From positions 117,153 to 181,152 of the forward strand of contig JAKCWW010000035.1 in NCBI GenBank assembly GCA_026260175.1: a stretch of 64,000 nucleotides of DNA, written 5' to 3'. Position 1 is the stretch's first letter. Each line of letters begins with the position of its first letter. Source of the stretch: Reticulitermes lucifugus (taxonomy: Eukaryota; Arthropoda; Insecta; Blattodea; Rhinotermitidae). Positions 12,961 through 24,144 of the stretch are shown one piece after another. The position numbers were made by a program, and so were the translations under genes. The notes below the pieces were generated by a model, which was not told the DNA's origin, did not search any database, and worked only from the letters and a program-made list of their open reading frames with translations.

Positions 12961-13143
12961 CTATCAAAATTATGGTCTTCCGGGATGTGAAGTCGTGTAA
13001 ACTGGTAGGTAGGAACCAACGTGCCAGTGAACCTGCTGCTTTTATCTTCAAGGTTCCTTCGAAACGTTGGCCCTTATCTACAGAGCTACACGGCGTCACG
13101 TTCCAGAAGAGGGTAACTGTCTCTTTCAGCGCGTTTTGATAGG
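12961..13143. mobile_element. 183-bp foldback element, 'FWDVxPC' repeat family
   Basis: Imperfect terminal inverted repeats of ~60-75 bp. The left end reads ctatcaaaat...cttccgggatgtgaag. The right end read backwards gives ctatcaaaac...cttctggaacgtgacg. Both arms therefore translate to related peptides (VFRDVKSCKLVGR on plus, LFWNVTPCSSVDKG on minus). The FWDVxPCSLV pattern appears as a spurious conserved peptide in many insect genomes (established from memory). It is a repeat, not a gene. Related fragments lie near 10651, 15232, 18770, 35041 and 43303. Confidence 0.75.
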
Positions 13144-14408
13144 GGCTGATTATAGTCATTCAGGGAATCATTGTGTATACCGTTTTATTCCCTCCGCCGC
13201 TGACATTGTGAGTGTGTGTTTATGTGTGACTGTTTATATAGTATGAGTTATGAATACTGGCTCTTGTCCGAAAAGTTTGCCTGTCCAATGTAACAAGACA
13301 GGGTGATGGAATTTTCAGTGGAAAGTCTGTTTTGAAATCTGTGTGATTTATTTTACTTTCTTTGCAATTTGTCGGTTAGAAATGTCGCAATGTGTACCTG
13401 GGCCACATATAAATTAATATTGTGCTGCATTGTGTCGTCTCTTATATTGTCTACAGGCAATCTAAAAATACTCTAAATAGCGATCTTAAATTTTGACGAG
13501 TTAAATTATCATGCCTAAATTTGTTACATGAACTTACCGCTTAAATGTGATTGCTAGCAGTAAACATGTTCTATGTATTTTTGTTCTCTGTATCTGAGGA
13601 GAAAATGAGACTTTTAAATACACGTTAGCCCAAAAGTCAGTTAAGGTAAAACATTCTCTCGTGTTAACAGGAATGGTCAGGTACAAACCTGTTAACACTT
13701 GTATGATTCAACTACACTGCAAGCATCTATGAATTGAGCGAGTGAGAAATGTTCAACATATTTAATGTATATTTCATTAAACGGTTACCCGACATTCAGC
13801 CACTCCGTATATTTCTGATTATTAGTGTGGATTAACCAGTCACAGTCCCTTTTAAAGCAATATTTCATTATTAGCATGGAAGAGTTGGGGGAAACGTAAA
13901 ATTTTTATTTTGACAAAGTAGGTATTCTGGTGAGATTCTTCTCCAGTACTTCCCTTACACGACTACACGATAAAAGTGCGAACGGTCTGCCGTCTGTACC
14001 AAATACTAACAATACTTTCCTGGCTTTAAAGCGTCTGATTTATACGTAACGACTGTGATCCCAGCGCATCTTTGGAAGTTATCAAAGAAGTACTACTAAA
14101 AATTACAGAAGATTTATTCAAAATTATTTCACTGATAATATATAATTGTATAACTGTTTCGGCTAATATACGTAGCCTTCATCAGTGAGTACATACAAAG
14201 GTCATATTTAGTTAAGAGTATAACATTGTCCTAGGTAACGATAAAAATACAATCCAGAGTAATTTACAAAACCTTCATATGCAGTAGGCAATTATGTATA
14301 AAATTTATAATATAAAATATACCAAAATCATTTAATAAAAATTGTGTCCAAGCAGCTTCTTTCCAAATTAATAGAAATTCTGAGAAGCTGGAGTGAGAAT
14401 AGATGTTT
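13144..14408. other. No gene recognised; one repeat-end motif
   Basis: AT-rich. At 14157-14195 gtttcggctaatatacgtag...ccttcatcag resembles the inner motif of the foldback elements at 8410 and 16222. Otherwise nothing is supported. Confidence 0.5.
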
Positions 14409-14962
14409 AAAAGGCGGGCCATATACGTAAGATTGAAGCGCGTTCGCCTAACCATTTTTGCCGTGAAAAAAGCAGCAAGTATTATATATTCTGAGTGTGT
14501 CTGTAGCCTTTGTTATCCAGGATGCAAAGCTAATGCTCCATATCGTATTGTCATCTGTGACCTGTCTAACTGTACGATATTTTTCCACATTATCTCATAA
14601 ACGGCACGATTTTCGGAAAAGTTATTGAACATAAAGTGTGGGTTTAGATTTCCTCTACAATTTTGTCTGAAACATTTCTCATCCTAAAGGAATTCAGCGA
14701 GATATTATTATAAATGTGCATAGGTCTTCATGTAAGGTGCCCGTTATTCTTGTCAGGTTTTAATCACACTTGAATATTCTCGACAGATTTTCCAAAAATT
14801 CTCTATCATATTTCACGAAAATCCTTCCAGTGGGAGACGAGTTGTTCCATGCGGACGGATCGACCGAAAAACAGACAGACCTAAGGACGGACAGATGGAC
14901 AGTGAGGAAGACTTGACGAAGCTAATAGTCGCTTTTCGCAGTTTTGCAAACGCGCCTAAAAA
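14409..14962 (+). repeat. Dispersed repeat family C, copy 3
   Basis: Aligns with 4535-5096 through tattgtcatctgtg, tatttttccacattatctca, cataggtcttcatgtaa, ccagtgggagacgag and a CAGACAGAC-rich run. It ends cttttcgcagttttgcaaacgc, again a potential hairpin, then gcctaaaaac. The 5' edge (aaaaggcgggc) is roughly the inverse of the 3' edge (gcgcctaaaa), consistent with short TIRs. Confidence 0.7.
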
Positions 14963-16221
14963 CAGATTAAAATTTTTTGGAATTTAAAGTCAGTGAATAT
15001 AAAAGTAATATGAGACGCGCTGTATACAGTGTAGTTGCGTATACATTGGGCGAACGCTGTGTACTGTCAAATGTTATAAATACTTATGCGGCACTCTTTA
15101 TGGATCCAGGTTAAGCGATCCGTTCTTCGGGGATGTGACACTGCGTAAAAGGTTAACAGGATCCCGTCATTTCAATGCAACGTATTTTTCCCATCTTCAA
15201 TGGTAAAAATTTTCAAGAAGTATTAACATTTCAAACCTTGAAGATGAGAACAAAATGTTGCCTTGAAACATCGGCAACCGATTACACGCTGACGCAGCTT
15301 TATGTCCTAGAATATCGAAATCCTCGGCTACACAGCTGCAAAAGCTCAGAATTCGAGTACAGAGATTTTCTCTCAGGAGTGTGGTCGAAGGTAGTGAAAA
15401 TTTGAGGCCCTGTCGTAACCATTGCTTGCATATAGCTTTCTCCGATGCAGCTCTCCATTTTATCAGTGCTGTAAGTGAATAGAATTTTAATTTCAGATTG
15501 CGTAATTTTCATTTACTGCACTGAATTAAACTCGTATTCTGAAATTCACACTCTAAATTGATTAGTCCGAATCTTAGCTAAAGACCTACAGTGCATCTAC
15601 AGATCTAAACTTTTAAGCATTAAAGTCTTATTAAATTCATAATAATAGTCTGTGAGGACACCTTACTCGAGAACCAGGAACGTGTGTTCCTTTTTCCTCT
15701 GCAGCTGTAATGAGAAGAACAGGACACTGAGAGAAACGCTGGAGAGGCTAACAGAAATAACCATATCAAAAGGAACGAACTCATTTACCTTTATTTGATT
15801 AACCAGCGTCTTAAGGAGTCTAGCTGCGTGCACAGCAGGTCTACAAGTAAAGCCACAGTAGTCTTCGCTGCTAATTGCTCGGGATTTAAATGCAAAAGGA
15901 GTTCCGTGAAGAGGCAGAAGGGTGTGAGCAGGATATGCACGCTTTGAAGGTTTTCCTTTTGTTAATTAAACATCGGTCCGTTACTTTTAAAGAAGTCTAA
16001 ATACGTGACATTCTTAAAATGGGAACATTACTCTGGAAAACGTTGCCGAAGATCCATTACTCATTCGGTAACCGGGCGAGCATATACTGCAGCAGGAAAA
16101 ATAAAGGGAGAATTGTTTTTGCAGAACCCGAAGGTCCAACACGAGTAATACCAAAACCGCAACTGGGAATAATCCTGAGATATTTCTGACCATCTCCAAT
16201 CATTATGACGTCTATAAGATC
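14963..16221. other. No gene recognised; foldback-family fragment at 15232-15320
   Basis: At 15232-15320 a degenerate segment (ccttgaagatgagaacaaaa, gaaacatcggc, gattacacgctgacgc) resembles one arm of the element at 12961. The 76-aa frame spanning it is therefore repeat-derived. The rest is unassigned. Confidence 0.5.
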
Positions 16222-16797
16222 AATAATAACGCTTGTCCATAAGCGTATGAAAGTTTATTATACACACTGTGTACCTCCTACATATTTCGGCCACTCATGT
16301 GGCCACCTTCATGGAGGTGCATTACAAAGAATACATACATCGAAATATTACAGTAGTTAATGGAGCTAATTCATAGATACAAAATATTGAATTTAAAAAA
16401 TATATGGTTTAAAATACAGATAAAATATTGTGATTGATCCCATGTGTAGTGAATAGTACATGTGATGTAAATCACTATCCTGAAAGGAAAAATAAATGTG
16501 TATAGGACCTAATTATTTCCTTTCAGAACGGCGATTTACTGCACACACACTATTCACTACACATCGAATCAATCAAAAATATTTTTCTGCATTTTAATTT
16601 TTAACGTATATTTTGAACCACATATTTTTAAAATTTAATATTTTGTATCTATGCAATTGTTCCACTAACGTCTGTAATATTTTGATATATATTCTTTTTA
16701 TGCACCTCCCTGAAGATGGCCAAATGAGTAGTCAGAACATGTAGGAGGTGTACAGTGTGTATAATGCACTTTCATACACTTATGTGCGTTTTTTGAT
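16222..16797. repeat. ~575-bp long inverted repeat (foldback palindrome)
   Basis: Two arms of ~270 bp meet around 16500-16508 with only a few bases between them. Left landmarks cataagcgtatgaaag, tacacactgtgtacctccta, tggccaccttcatgg and ttgaatttaaaaaatata recur inverted on the right as ttcatacacttatg, taggaggtgtacagtgtgta, cctgaagatggcca and atttttaaaatttaat. The arms are diverged by eye on the order of 10-20%. The end motif is shared with the 8410 element. The transcript would fold into a long hairpin. Confidence 0.85.
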
Positions 16798-19700
16798 TTA
16801 ATATCATAACTTATTGCTCAATGCTCGGTTATGGATCACTTAAAATGAACTAACGTTGCTCTTCCATCCCTCTTCGATGTTCCGAGTGTACTTTCTGAAA
16901 GTGGTTTTATCACCAAAATTGTGCATGGTTTCCTTATCTCACTCCCCACACATCCAGTCTGTCGTAGTCTCCTATATTTACAGTTCCGTTGTCTATTTAT
17001 GTCATCACTTATTATCTTATTTACGTGCGTGACAGGTTTGGTTACCCGCACATTATTTCTTCAGGTGTAACCTCAGGGTTTGGCATCAAATTCTTTTTAT
17101 TATTTTTGCGTTACAAAAAAATGTTTTGGACCTGTGACATATCTAGATCTCATTTCTCGTCAGTTATTGTCATCAAAGAAGAAGTTAAAATTGTCAAGCG
17201 ATAAAAATGCTCTTATCTTACGTTATAAAAAAAATATTGTTTTAAGAAAAGTTCATATTCTTCCAACATCTACGAATATTACCACACATTATTTCAATGT
17301 GTATAAAGTAAGCAGGCTTAACGCTGACGTCGCCTCGTGAGTTTGCCCTTCCGCCTTGTTGTTATTATTGGGCGTAGGAAATTATAAACTTCGGAACTGG
17401 AGTGTCCTCGAGTGGCATAATGTGCATACTAACTGTAATGAAAATTGGTCTGCTGCCTCTCATTACTACAATACCGACGGGACAGCAGCTTCCATGTTCG
17501 AATTCACCTATGCATTAAGACGGGCGTTTTACCTCACTGGTATGTTGTAACATAACATTCGTGCCGTCATTGATTCTCAGTACAATTCCGAAGTTATTAC
17601 TTCCAAGTAGCTGTAGAGCCATATACCTACTCGTCCTCTCGGCCTTCATGGCCTGTTCTTGGGCAACTTTACCTTTTCTTTACAAACAGTAAAGCGTCCA
17701 TTATCCAATCTTCTTCATCCCTTTGTCACTTCCTGCCTCTCTGTCTATGTCTGAGATCCATACAATTTCCTAGTACCATATCGTCCATGAACCCTCAACA
17801 AACGCGGTCTCCCTTAGAGGGGAAAACACATTTCATACACGGATATTTAGTTGTAAATAATGTTTTTGCATAATGAAACGAATATTTTATTTTGACCTGA
17901 GTGAGCGTAATCGTGAGATCTTGCCAAATGCGAGTAGAGCGAAAGACAATCGCGCGACGTCAGACCGCAGAAGAAGCGTCAATCCTTCCAAGTTATTCAC
18001 TGTCAATCGTTATGCTGGTGTCGTACAAACACTGAGTATTGTGCAGTCGCCAGCGAGGCATATCTTAAGATTTAGTTGAGATACTTGTGGGAAATTGCCT
18101 CATTAACTCTTGCGTCTTATTTCTGGCTCCTTACTACTTATTTGCCAAGATACATCTTTCCCTTGAAACCTTAAATATTGCACTTCTCTACAATTTTCTC
18201 TGAGTTCAAGTGTGATAAAAATATTTCAGTTTTGTACGCGAAATAGCATTAGTTCGATATTAGTTTTGTCAAATAATTTATATAGCGCATTTTTTTTAAA
18301 TTAATCTGAAACTGATGGATTGTTTCCTGATATCATATATTAGAAAATTACATCACTGCACCACCCTGAAATCTTTTCTCCAGCATCTCTTTATTTCTCA
18401 TACTTTTCATCCTGTAATTTTTATTCCATTATGTCTTCAACAACTTGTCTTCATCCATTCTATCTTCATTCCATTCCCACAGTTTTATGTATGTAGTAAT
18501 CTCGTCAAACATACGGATCATGTTTCACCTATATCAAAGTAACAGAGCTCTGAGCTTCTCGCTCTTACAATCCAGTATTTTCTCCCCTGCGGAAGTCTGC
18601 AATGTCTCATTAGGCCTACCACATTTTACCACTGACTACTTTGAGGTTCTCGCGTGTGACTATGAAGATTACCGCCTAATTGGATATGTCACACAACCTC
18701 CATTTTTAGGGTAACTACCTTGAAGTTTGAGGATGTATGTTCCTCTGAAATATCATCAAGTTTTCACAAGAGTACACGGCGTCACACCCCAGAAGACGGT
18801 AATTTTAACATTTTAACTTATCTATATTTAATGCTCTGAAAGTTAAGTTTCTATCAAAATTTATACATAGGCTTATAAAAGGATACTCTAATATACAAGC
18901 ATGTTATGTCGTTATCACACTGTTTCCATGGAAACTTGTAATTTTGACGTTCTTACACACGTGGCAGTTCTGTGTTCTAAACTGTGCCACCTGATGAATA
19001 AAGACAGAACTTAGTAAAATCTCCTGACGTCAGAATACTGATGATGGAGGAGGAGTTTCTCAGTGAAATGTTGGTTTACTTGAAACATCTGACGCTGCTG
19101 TCTGCCGGAGAATTCAGTAACCGCTAGAGCTTCAAGACGTATAAAGACAGAACTTAATTTACTGTTTTAACATAACACAATTCAGGGTTCGGAAGGAGGG
19201 GGAGAGGTACGCAAGAGAAAACAGAAAGGAAGAAAGGGGGTGAGAAATGAAGATAGAAAGGATATTATTCCCCGTTGAATTGTAACGAGACTTTCCCACT
19301 GGTAATGATAAATGTTGATTCCTGTAACCATCATAATTCGTTTCGTCTTCTTTGCCGAAAACAATTACACTGCTTATACCGTCAACTAAATACAACACAC
19401 AAATATACATGTCGGGCCTAATTTGAAGTGCTTTGCCTTTAAAGCGGATGATGCATATAAGTCATTTCCTACACTTCATATTAAAACAGCGTGTAAGATT
19501 GGTACCCTTAATCATGAAACATTCGTGTTGAATTTGCACATATATTTATTATCTGTCAGCGTGGCTACATGCCAATAATTTGGTAAGAAGCAGCAGAACA
19601 AATACTTATTTATCTTCTTTGTTACGTAATTATACATAAGGCTTCATTGTCACCATGATTTTATTTATGATCCCTGACCACATCTGCATGTCACGTAACA

Positions 19701-20289
19701 CCCCAAATCTTTGGAGGGAGAATGTAGCGCTGTTGTTTATTCTTCATACTTATATCAGAAGCTGATACGTGCTGTTCCAACCTCAAGAGGTTAGAATGTA
19801 GCTAGGAACTGCGACTTACGTAGAACAGAACCCGCAAGTGAAATATGTAATTGACAGCGCGCTTGGCCACATATGATTTTCAGTGAATGCTGTGTCAAGA
19901 CGGACAAGTTTGAAAGTTGTTACGAGATATCATCAAATCCCGGCACCATATGGTATAAAATGGCCTAAATTATGCATTTCCTACTCAAGTAGCCTATATG
20001 TTTAATATTATTAAAGAATGAAGTGGACGGAAATTGTGACGGACAACCAGAGTGAACTGTCGTCTTGTCCTGTAAACAAAGTTTTTAACCCATTAAAAAT
20101 GTTACATAATTAATAAAATTAAGTTAGCGTGTCGTGACGACTAGGAAAACGTTGGCATATTTAATAGCATTGATGGGTGTCGCATTCTATTCGTCTAGCT
20201 CTTAGACGAGAAACAAAATTCTCTGTAGTTTATTTCATTAAATTGTTCTATTAAAGCGGAGAAAGAAATTATCTTCATGGTGATTGCCT
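16798..20289. other. No gene recognised (3.5 kb); foldback-family fragments
   Basis: Short fragments at 18770-18806 (acacggcgtcacaccccaga) and probably 19035-19110 (gatgatggagg...gaaatgttgg) resemble arms of the element at 12961. Frames of 60-89 aa are unrecognised; those at 18315-18714 come from CT-rich sequence. Confidence 0.5.
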
Positions 20290-21010
20290 CATGACACAAA
20301 AATTGTATTGCCAATTTTTACCGTCATTTCTTTCCACCATTTTCTCTACAATGACAATCGGCCCTACACGTAAACTTGATTTACTCTTCTTCCTTGATTT
20401 TCTTTTCTCCTACTTTACTTCCTCCTTGCCATCTTTTCTTCCATGTTCGTCTTTCTTAGAAAGAGATTTCCTCCAACCAACCAATTCCGCCGTCTGCAAA
20501 ACTTTAATTTCTCCGGTGGCCGTTTAAGCTTCTGGCAAGCTTTCCCATTTCGCCCTCTCAATCCATTCCCTCCTCCCCCCACCCCACCACCTCCCCACCT
20601 CGCTGGACGGCATCAGCTCAAGAGTGGACATTTCATTTTGGGATACGCCTAATCATCGTCTTTTACTGCCCCCAGACTTCTATTTCTTCCCATCCTTTCC
20701 CTATGGCTATTCCCATGGCTATGCCACTTTTCACTTTTATATGCCCTCAGGGACGCCACACACCCCACTCCCAGCCGCTGTCTGCTTCCCCTTTTTGGCT
20801 CCTGCATTGGATGTATGGGAATGAGGGTTGCGTTTGTCCAAGACCCTGGATCTATCCCACTCTCTCTGTGCACCCCTCCCTCTCATTCCTCCTCGAGGAT
20901 TGAACTAGAGTCTCCTTCCACCTGCCCGACATAACTTTCCCGTCTATCTTACACCAAATCGTTTTCATTCTACACCCGTACGAATGGGAACAGTGATTTC
21001 AATATGCCGT
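20290..21010. other. Pyrimidine-rich (plus strand) block
   Basis: About 700 bp strongly biased to C and T on the plus strand, with C-rich runs around 20570-20600. It yields several overlapping short frames (66-78 aa) that look compositional. It lies ~3 kb upstream of the bHLH exon. No domain, promoter or RNA was recognised. Confidence 0.6.
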
Positions 21011-22417
21011 GTAGAAGGAGGCGAGGCAGAAGGGTTTCCTCCCTTCCGTCCAATACATTTCTTATTAAACAGCCGGTACGTAGGCCAGGTGCCTGTTGGA
21101 CAACTCTGAAGGACTGCCTATTTTTTATCACCAAGTTCCGATGATTGTTGACGCGGATAGCAGTGTAATTGTCTTTAATACCTTTTGACGCGTTACATAT
21201 TCATTGTCTTTCTAGTACCAAGATGAATCTATTCTAATGAAACCAGAATGCTGAGTGAATATTTATAAACCAGTTTAATCCACTTGAAATCGTCCATAAA
21301 CAATTAGTTTAAGCACGAGAGGTTTTGTCAGGTTTTTGTGTTTTTTTTTGTATAGCAGTGTAGCTTATACAGATAGGATTGAGAGATGGTAACAAGGAAT
21401 GGCAATGGGAAGTACCCGTGTTTCAAGTTGTATTATGGTTTCGACTTTTGGTGAAGAAATTGTATCTCAGGAGCCCGAAGGATTCATGTCCATTGTATAC
21501 ATCTTTAGCGACAACATAATTTTAGAATTTTGTCCAAGGTTTTAATGTGCAGTGAATTAATGTACGGTACACTGTACGTGTGTAGCTATAGATGGGATTT
21601 ATCAAATTTTTACTTTATGTTTTCAAAGGACTTTACACTACTTTCCTCCTGTGTCTCTAACACTGCACCGTTTCTAAGATCTTCTTAATGCTCCATTTTA
21701 AGAAGTTCCCTCCAGCAATGCTGCAATCATTTATATCCCCATCCAAATTCCATATTCATTCCGCCGTATTCCTCTTAATTTAACTACCCAAACACTATTA
21801 TATGAAGGGTTTAAGGTTCCTCATTAAATAACAAGCTATCATCCATTTATTACATAATTTCTTCCTCCCAAACTTCCGTCAATTTTCTTCAGATTTCTCA
21901 CACTCTACTTTTACGTTCTTCTTCTACTATAAGTGATTCGTTTTCACAACCTTACGAAACAGAGCCTAATTATTTGGTATATAGATTTTTTATGGTATTT
22001 CCTGTATGAGTAAAATAGTATTCACGTACTTCTAAACTATTCGGAGAGGCAGAGATGGAGAAAACAATTTATGAACAGTAAGCTGCTAATTATAAATGAG
22101 GAGGTAGCATAGAAGAAAGTGATAAAGTGCACTAAAATGTGAGAACTGAGAACGCTAGAATCATTTTTGTATGGAGTAAATGTAAGTGGAAGAAACCAAT
22201 GAGAACATTAGCACATTAGCACTAAGAGTAGAAATGGAGAGAGGGCACTACTGTAAACACTAAGCAGAATAATTGGATAAACAGTTCGAGGTAGTGGGTG
22301 TTGTTAAACAATAGTGAAGGGCTTCGCATTGCAAGCACCTGGTGTTAGCGTGCGCAGCCCTCTGTACTTTTGACTAATCAGCACCACCACCATCACCATT
22401 ATTATCATCACTAAAAT
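21011..22417. other. No gene recognised
   Basis: AT-rich sequence without significant open frames and with no repeat I can assign. Confidence 0.55.
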
Positions 22418-22543
22418 CATCATCTTTGAATTACATAAATAACACTACGTATTCCGTCTGACACCTGTATTTATTATTATATTTTCAAGGTTGTGTCAGA
22501 CGGAATACGAAGCATTATTTATGTAATTACATCATCTTTGAAT
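22418..22543. repeat. Compact hairpin flanked by 14-bp direct repeats
   Basis: Arms 22431-22464 and 22493-22526 pair at 31 of 34 positions, with a 28-nt loop. The core cgtattccgtctgacac is perfectly inverted. The unit is flanked by a 14-bp direct repeat, catcatctttgaat, at 22418-22431 and 22530-22543, which looks like a target-site duplication. No coding capacity. It could be a tiny foldback MITE or a hairpin RNA source. Confidence 0.8.
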
Positions 22544-22599
22544 AGCATTCAACGTGTTATTTACTGCATATCTTAGGAAAAACGTAATTATGAAATTAT

Positions 22600-22690
22600 G
22601 TTCCGAGGTAGCTCAGTCAATAAACACTTTGGCTGTGGATCCTCCGGTCATCATTTGATGCTCGGCATGGACTGCGATGCGTCTCTTACA
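22600..22690 (+). mobile_element. tRNA-like SINE head, truncated (family C-type)
   Basis: The sequence ccgaggtagctcagtcaata has an A-box-like ggtagctcagt, and a weak B-box-like catttgatgctc follows ~45 bases later. It resembles a decayed tRNA-derived SINE head, not a functional tRNA, because the stems do not pair well. It directly abuts the minus-strand SINE B. Confidence 0.45.
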
Positions 22691-22730
22691 CAGCTTCGTA
22701 TGTAACTGATACAGGTGCTTTCCCAGGGGT

Positions 22731-22968
22731 AAAGGTAAAGGTAAATTTCTCCTTAGAACAGACCATGAAGGCCCAGAGGGGGAGTAGAGGTATAGCTCTA
22801 CTCTTTCCTTAACCTCNNNNNNNNNNNNNNNNNNNNNNNNNNNNNNNNNNNNNNNNNNNNNNNNNNGCCCCAGGGCCGGTCTGGACGGGTGCTGAAAATC
22901 TCGCTCCCACCGGGATTCGATCCCCGGACAGTAGCGAGTCACTATACCGACTACACTATCCCCCCAGG
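22731..22968 (-). mobile_element. SINE family B, copy 1, with assembly gap
   Basis: Minus-strand head gggggatagtgtagtcggta has an A-box-like motif, followed by B-box gatcgaatccc. The tail passes through gaggttaaggaaag and a CTCTACTCCCCC motif and ends ctttacctttacccctggg. A run of 50 N (22817-22866) lies inside the element. The best-preserved relative is at 26008-26284. The 130-aa minus frame here is a translation of the SINE. Confidence 0.9.
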
Positions 22969-23905
22969 GGCAAAGTAGCTGTAGAATACGGCTAGTCACT
23001 CCCATTCGGGACTAAACATGCGTTGTGTTTCACTTCCACTTTTTCCTATGTTATAATGACATGGGGCTCAATACAGCAAGGGGCTGGCTACAAATGGCAT
23101 ACTTCATAGAATTATGACTTATTCTCCTGTACTGCTTTAAATATCCACCAATATCAAAAGTTGGAAATTTTTATATTTTGCGAAATTTGAGGTTATAACA
23201 GCGATGCATTTGAAGATTACTCTCTTCTGGAAAATAACAAAATTTAGTCTGACAGAAATCTACTTTCATTTACGATTAACCTCCTACATTCTTCTTCAAG
23301 TTATTCTAAAGATGAACACAGGGGCTTGTCTAAAAGTTGGTAAATGTATACCAGACTGCATGGCATCAACTCTCTAGAAGGCGATAACCTTCAAGTCTAT
23401 ATTCATTACACTGTATGTAGGTATGCTAATTGTTTACAGTGTATGTTGGTTTTCAGAATGTCCATAATTTCATATTAAGTTTCGAAACTTCGGATTTCTG
23501 TTAGGTCGATATGAACCACATGTAAATACACTGTTTGGTGTCGATCTTAAATAACATTTTTAATGGAAATCAGTTTGTTCTTTTCTAAAACGAAGCGCAA
23601 GTAATATCACACACATTTCTTACCTATTAATTTTATGAATCCGTGTAAGGAAGGGATAGAACAAATTGTCTTAATTAGTAAACAAATTATCATTAATTTA
23701 GCGATGTATGTTCCGAGAATATTTAACCGATAACACACTCCCGTTTCAAACCCATATATTTTCAATGACAGATTTAATTGATAACAAAATTCTAGTTGAA
23801 ACCTGTGTGTTACTAATGAAAGGTTTAATCATTAACACAGTTCTAGTTAAAAATTGTGTGTTGCCTGTGGAAGAGGAGAACGGCTGACGTGTGTGTTCGT
23901 TGCAG
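22969..23905. other. trh: Sequence immediately upstream of the bHLH exon; intron end
   Basis: AT-rich, with a loose internal duplication at about 23770-23860 (ttaattgataacaaaattct / ttaatcattaacacagttct; attctagttgaaacctgtgtg / gttctagttaaaaattgtgtg). It ends in the acceptor gttgcag at 23899-23905. It is inferred to be the 3' end of an upstream trh intron. Confidence 0.6.
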
Positions 23906-24144
23906 CATCTTGGAGCTGAGGAAGGAGAAGAGTCGTGACGCTGCGAGATCTCGTCGAGGGAAGGAAAACTTCGAGTTCTACGAGCTAGCCAAGATGCTGC
24001 CCCTTCCTGCAGCCATTACCTCGCAGCTCGACAAGGCCTCCATCATACGACTCACCATCTCCTACCTCAAACTGCGTGACTTCTCTGGGCATGGAGACCC
24101 GCCGTGGAGTAGAGATGGTCCTCCGCCAAATAAAAGTGTCAAAG
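23906..24144 (+). CDS. trh: trachealess bHLH exon (partial gene)
   Basis: This exon encodes the DNA-binding bHLH region of a bHLH-PAS transcription factor that I recognise as Trachealess. The fly protein acts in the nucleus with Tango/ARNT to drive tracheal and salivary-duct fate. The exon holds 79 full codons. The basic region reads [15 protein letters not shown], helix 1 lies around [13 protein letters not shown] and helix 2 around [19 protein letters not shown]; it ends with [22 protein letters not shown] separates trh/NPAS1/3 from single-minded, which from memory reads KNAARTRREKEN. The acceptor is ttgcag just before C-ATC (phase 2). The donor is G|gtaggg (phase 1), which splices in frame to the exon at 54644. 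The frame upstream of the acceptor carries no bHLH-PAS similarity, so the start codon belongs to an earlier exon. Reading past the donor meets a stop at about 24275. Confidence 0.96.

Noticed and set aside
22613-23005. 130-aa minus-strand open frame
   Set aside because: It is a translation of SINE B plus 50 N.
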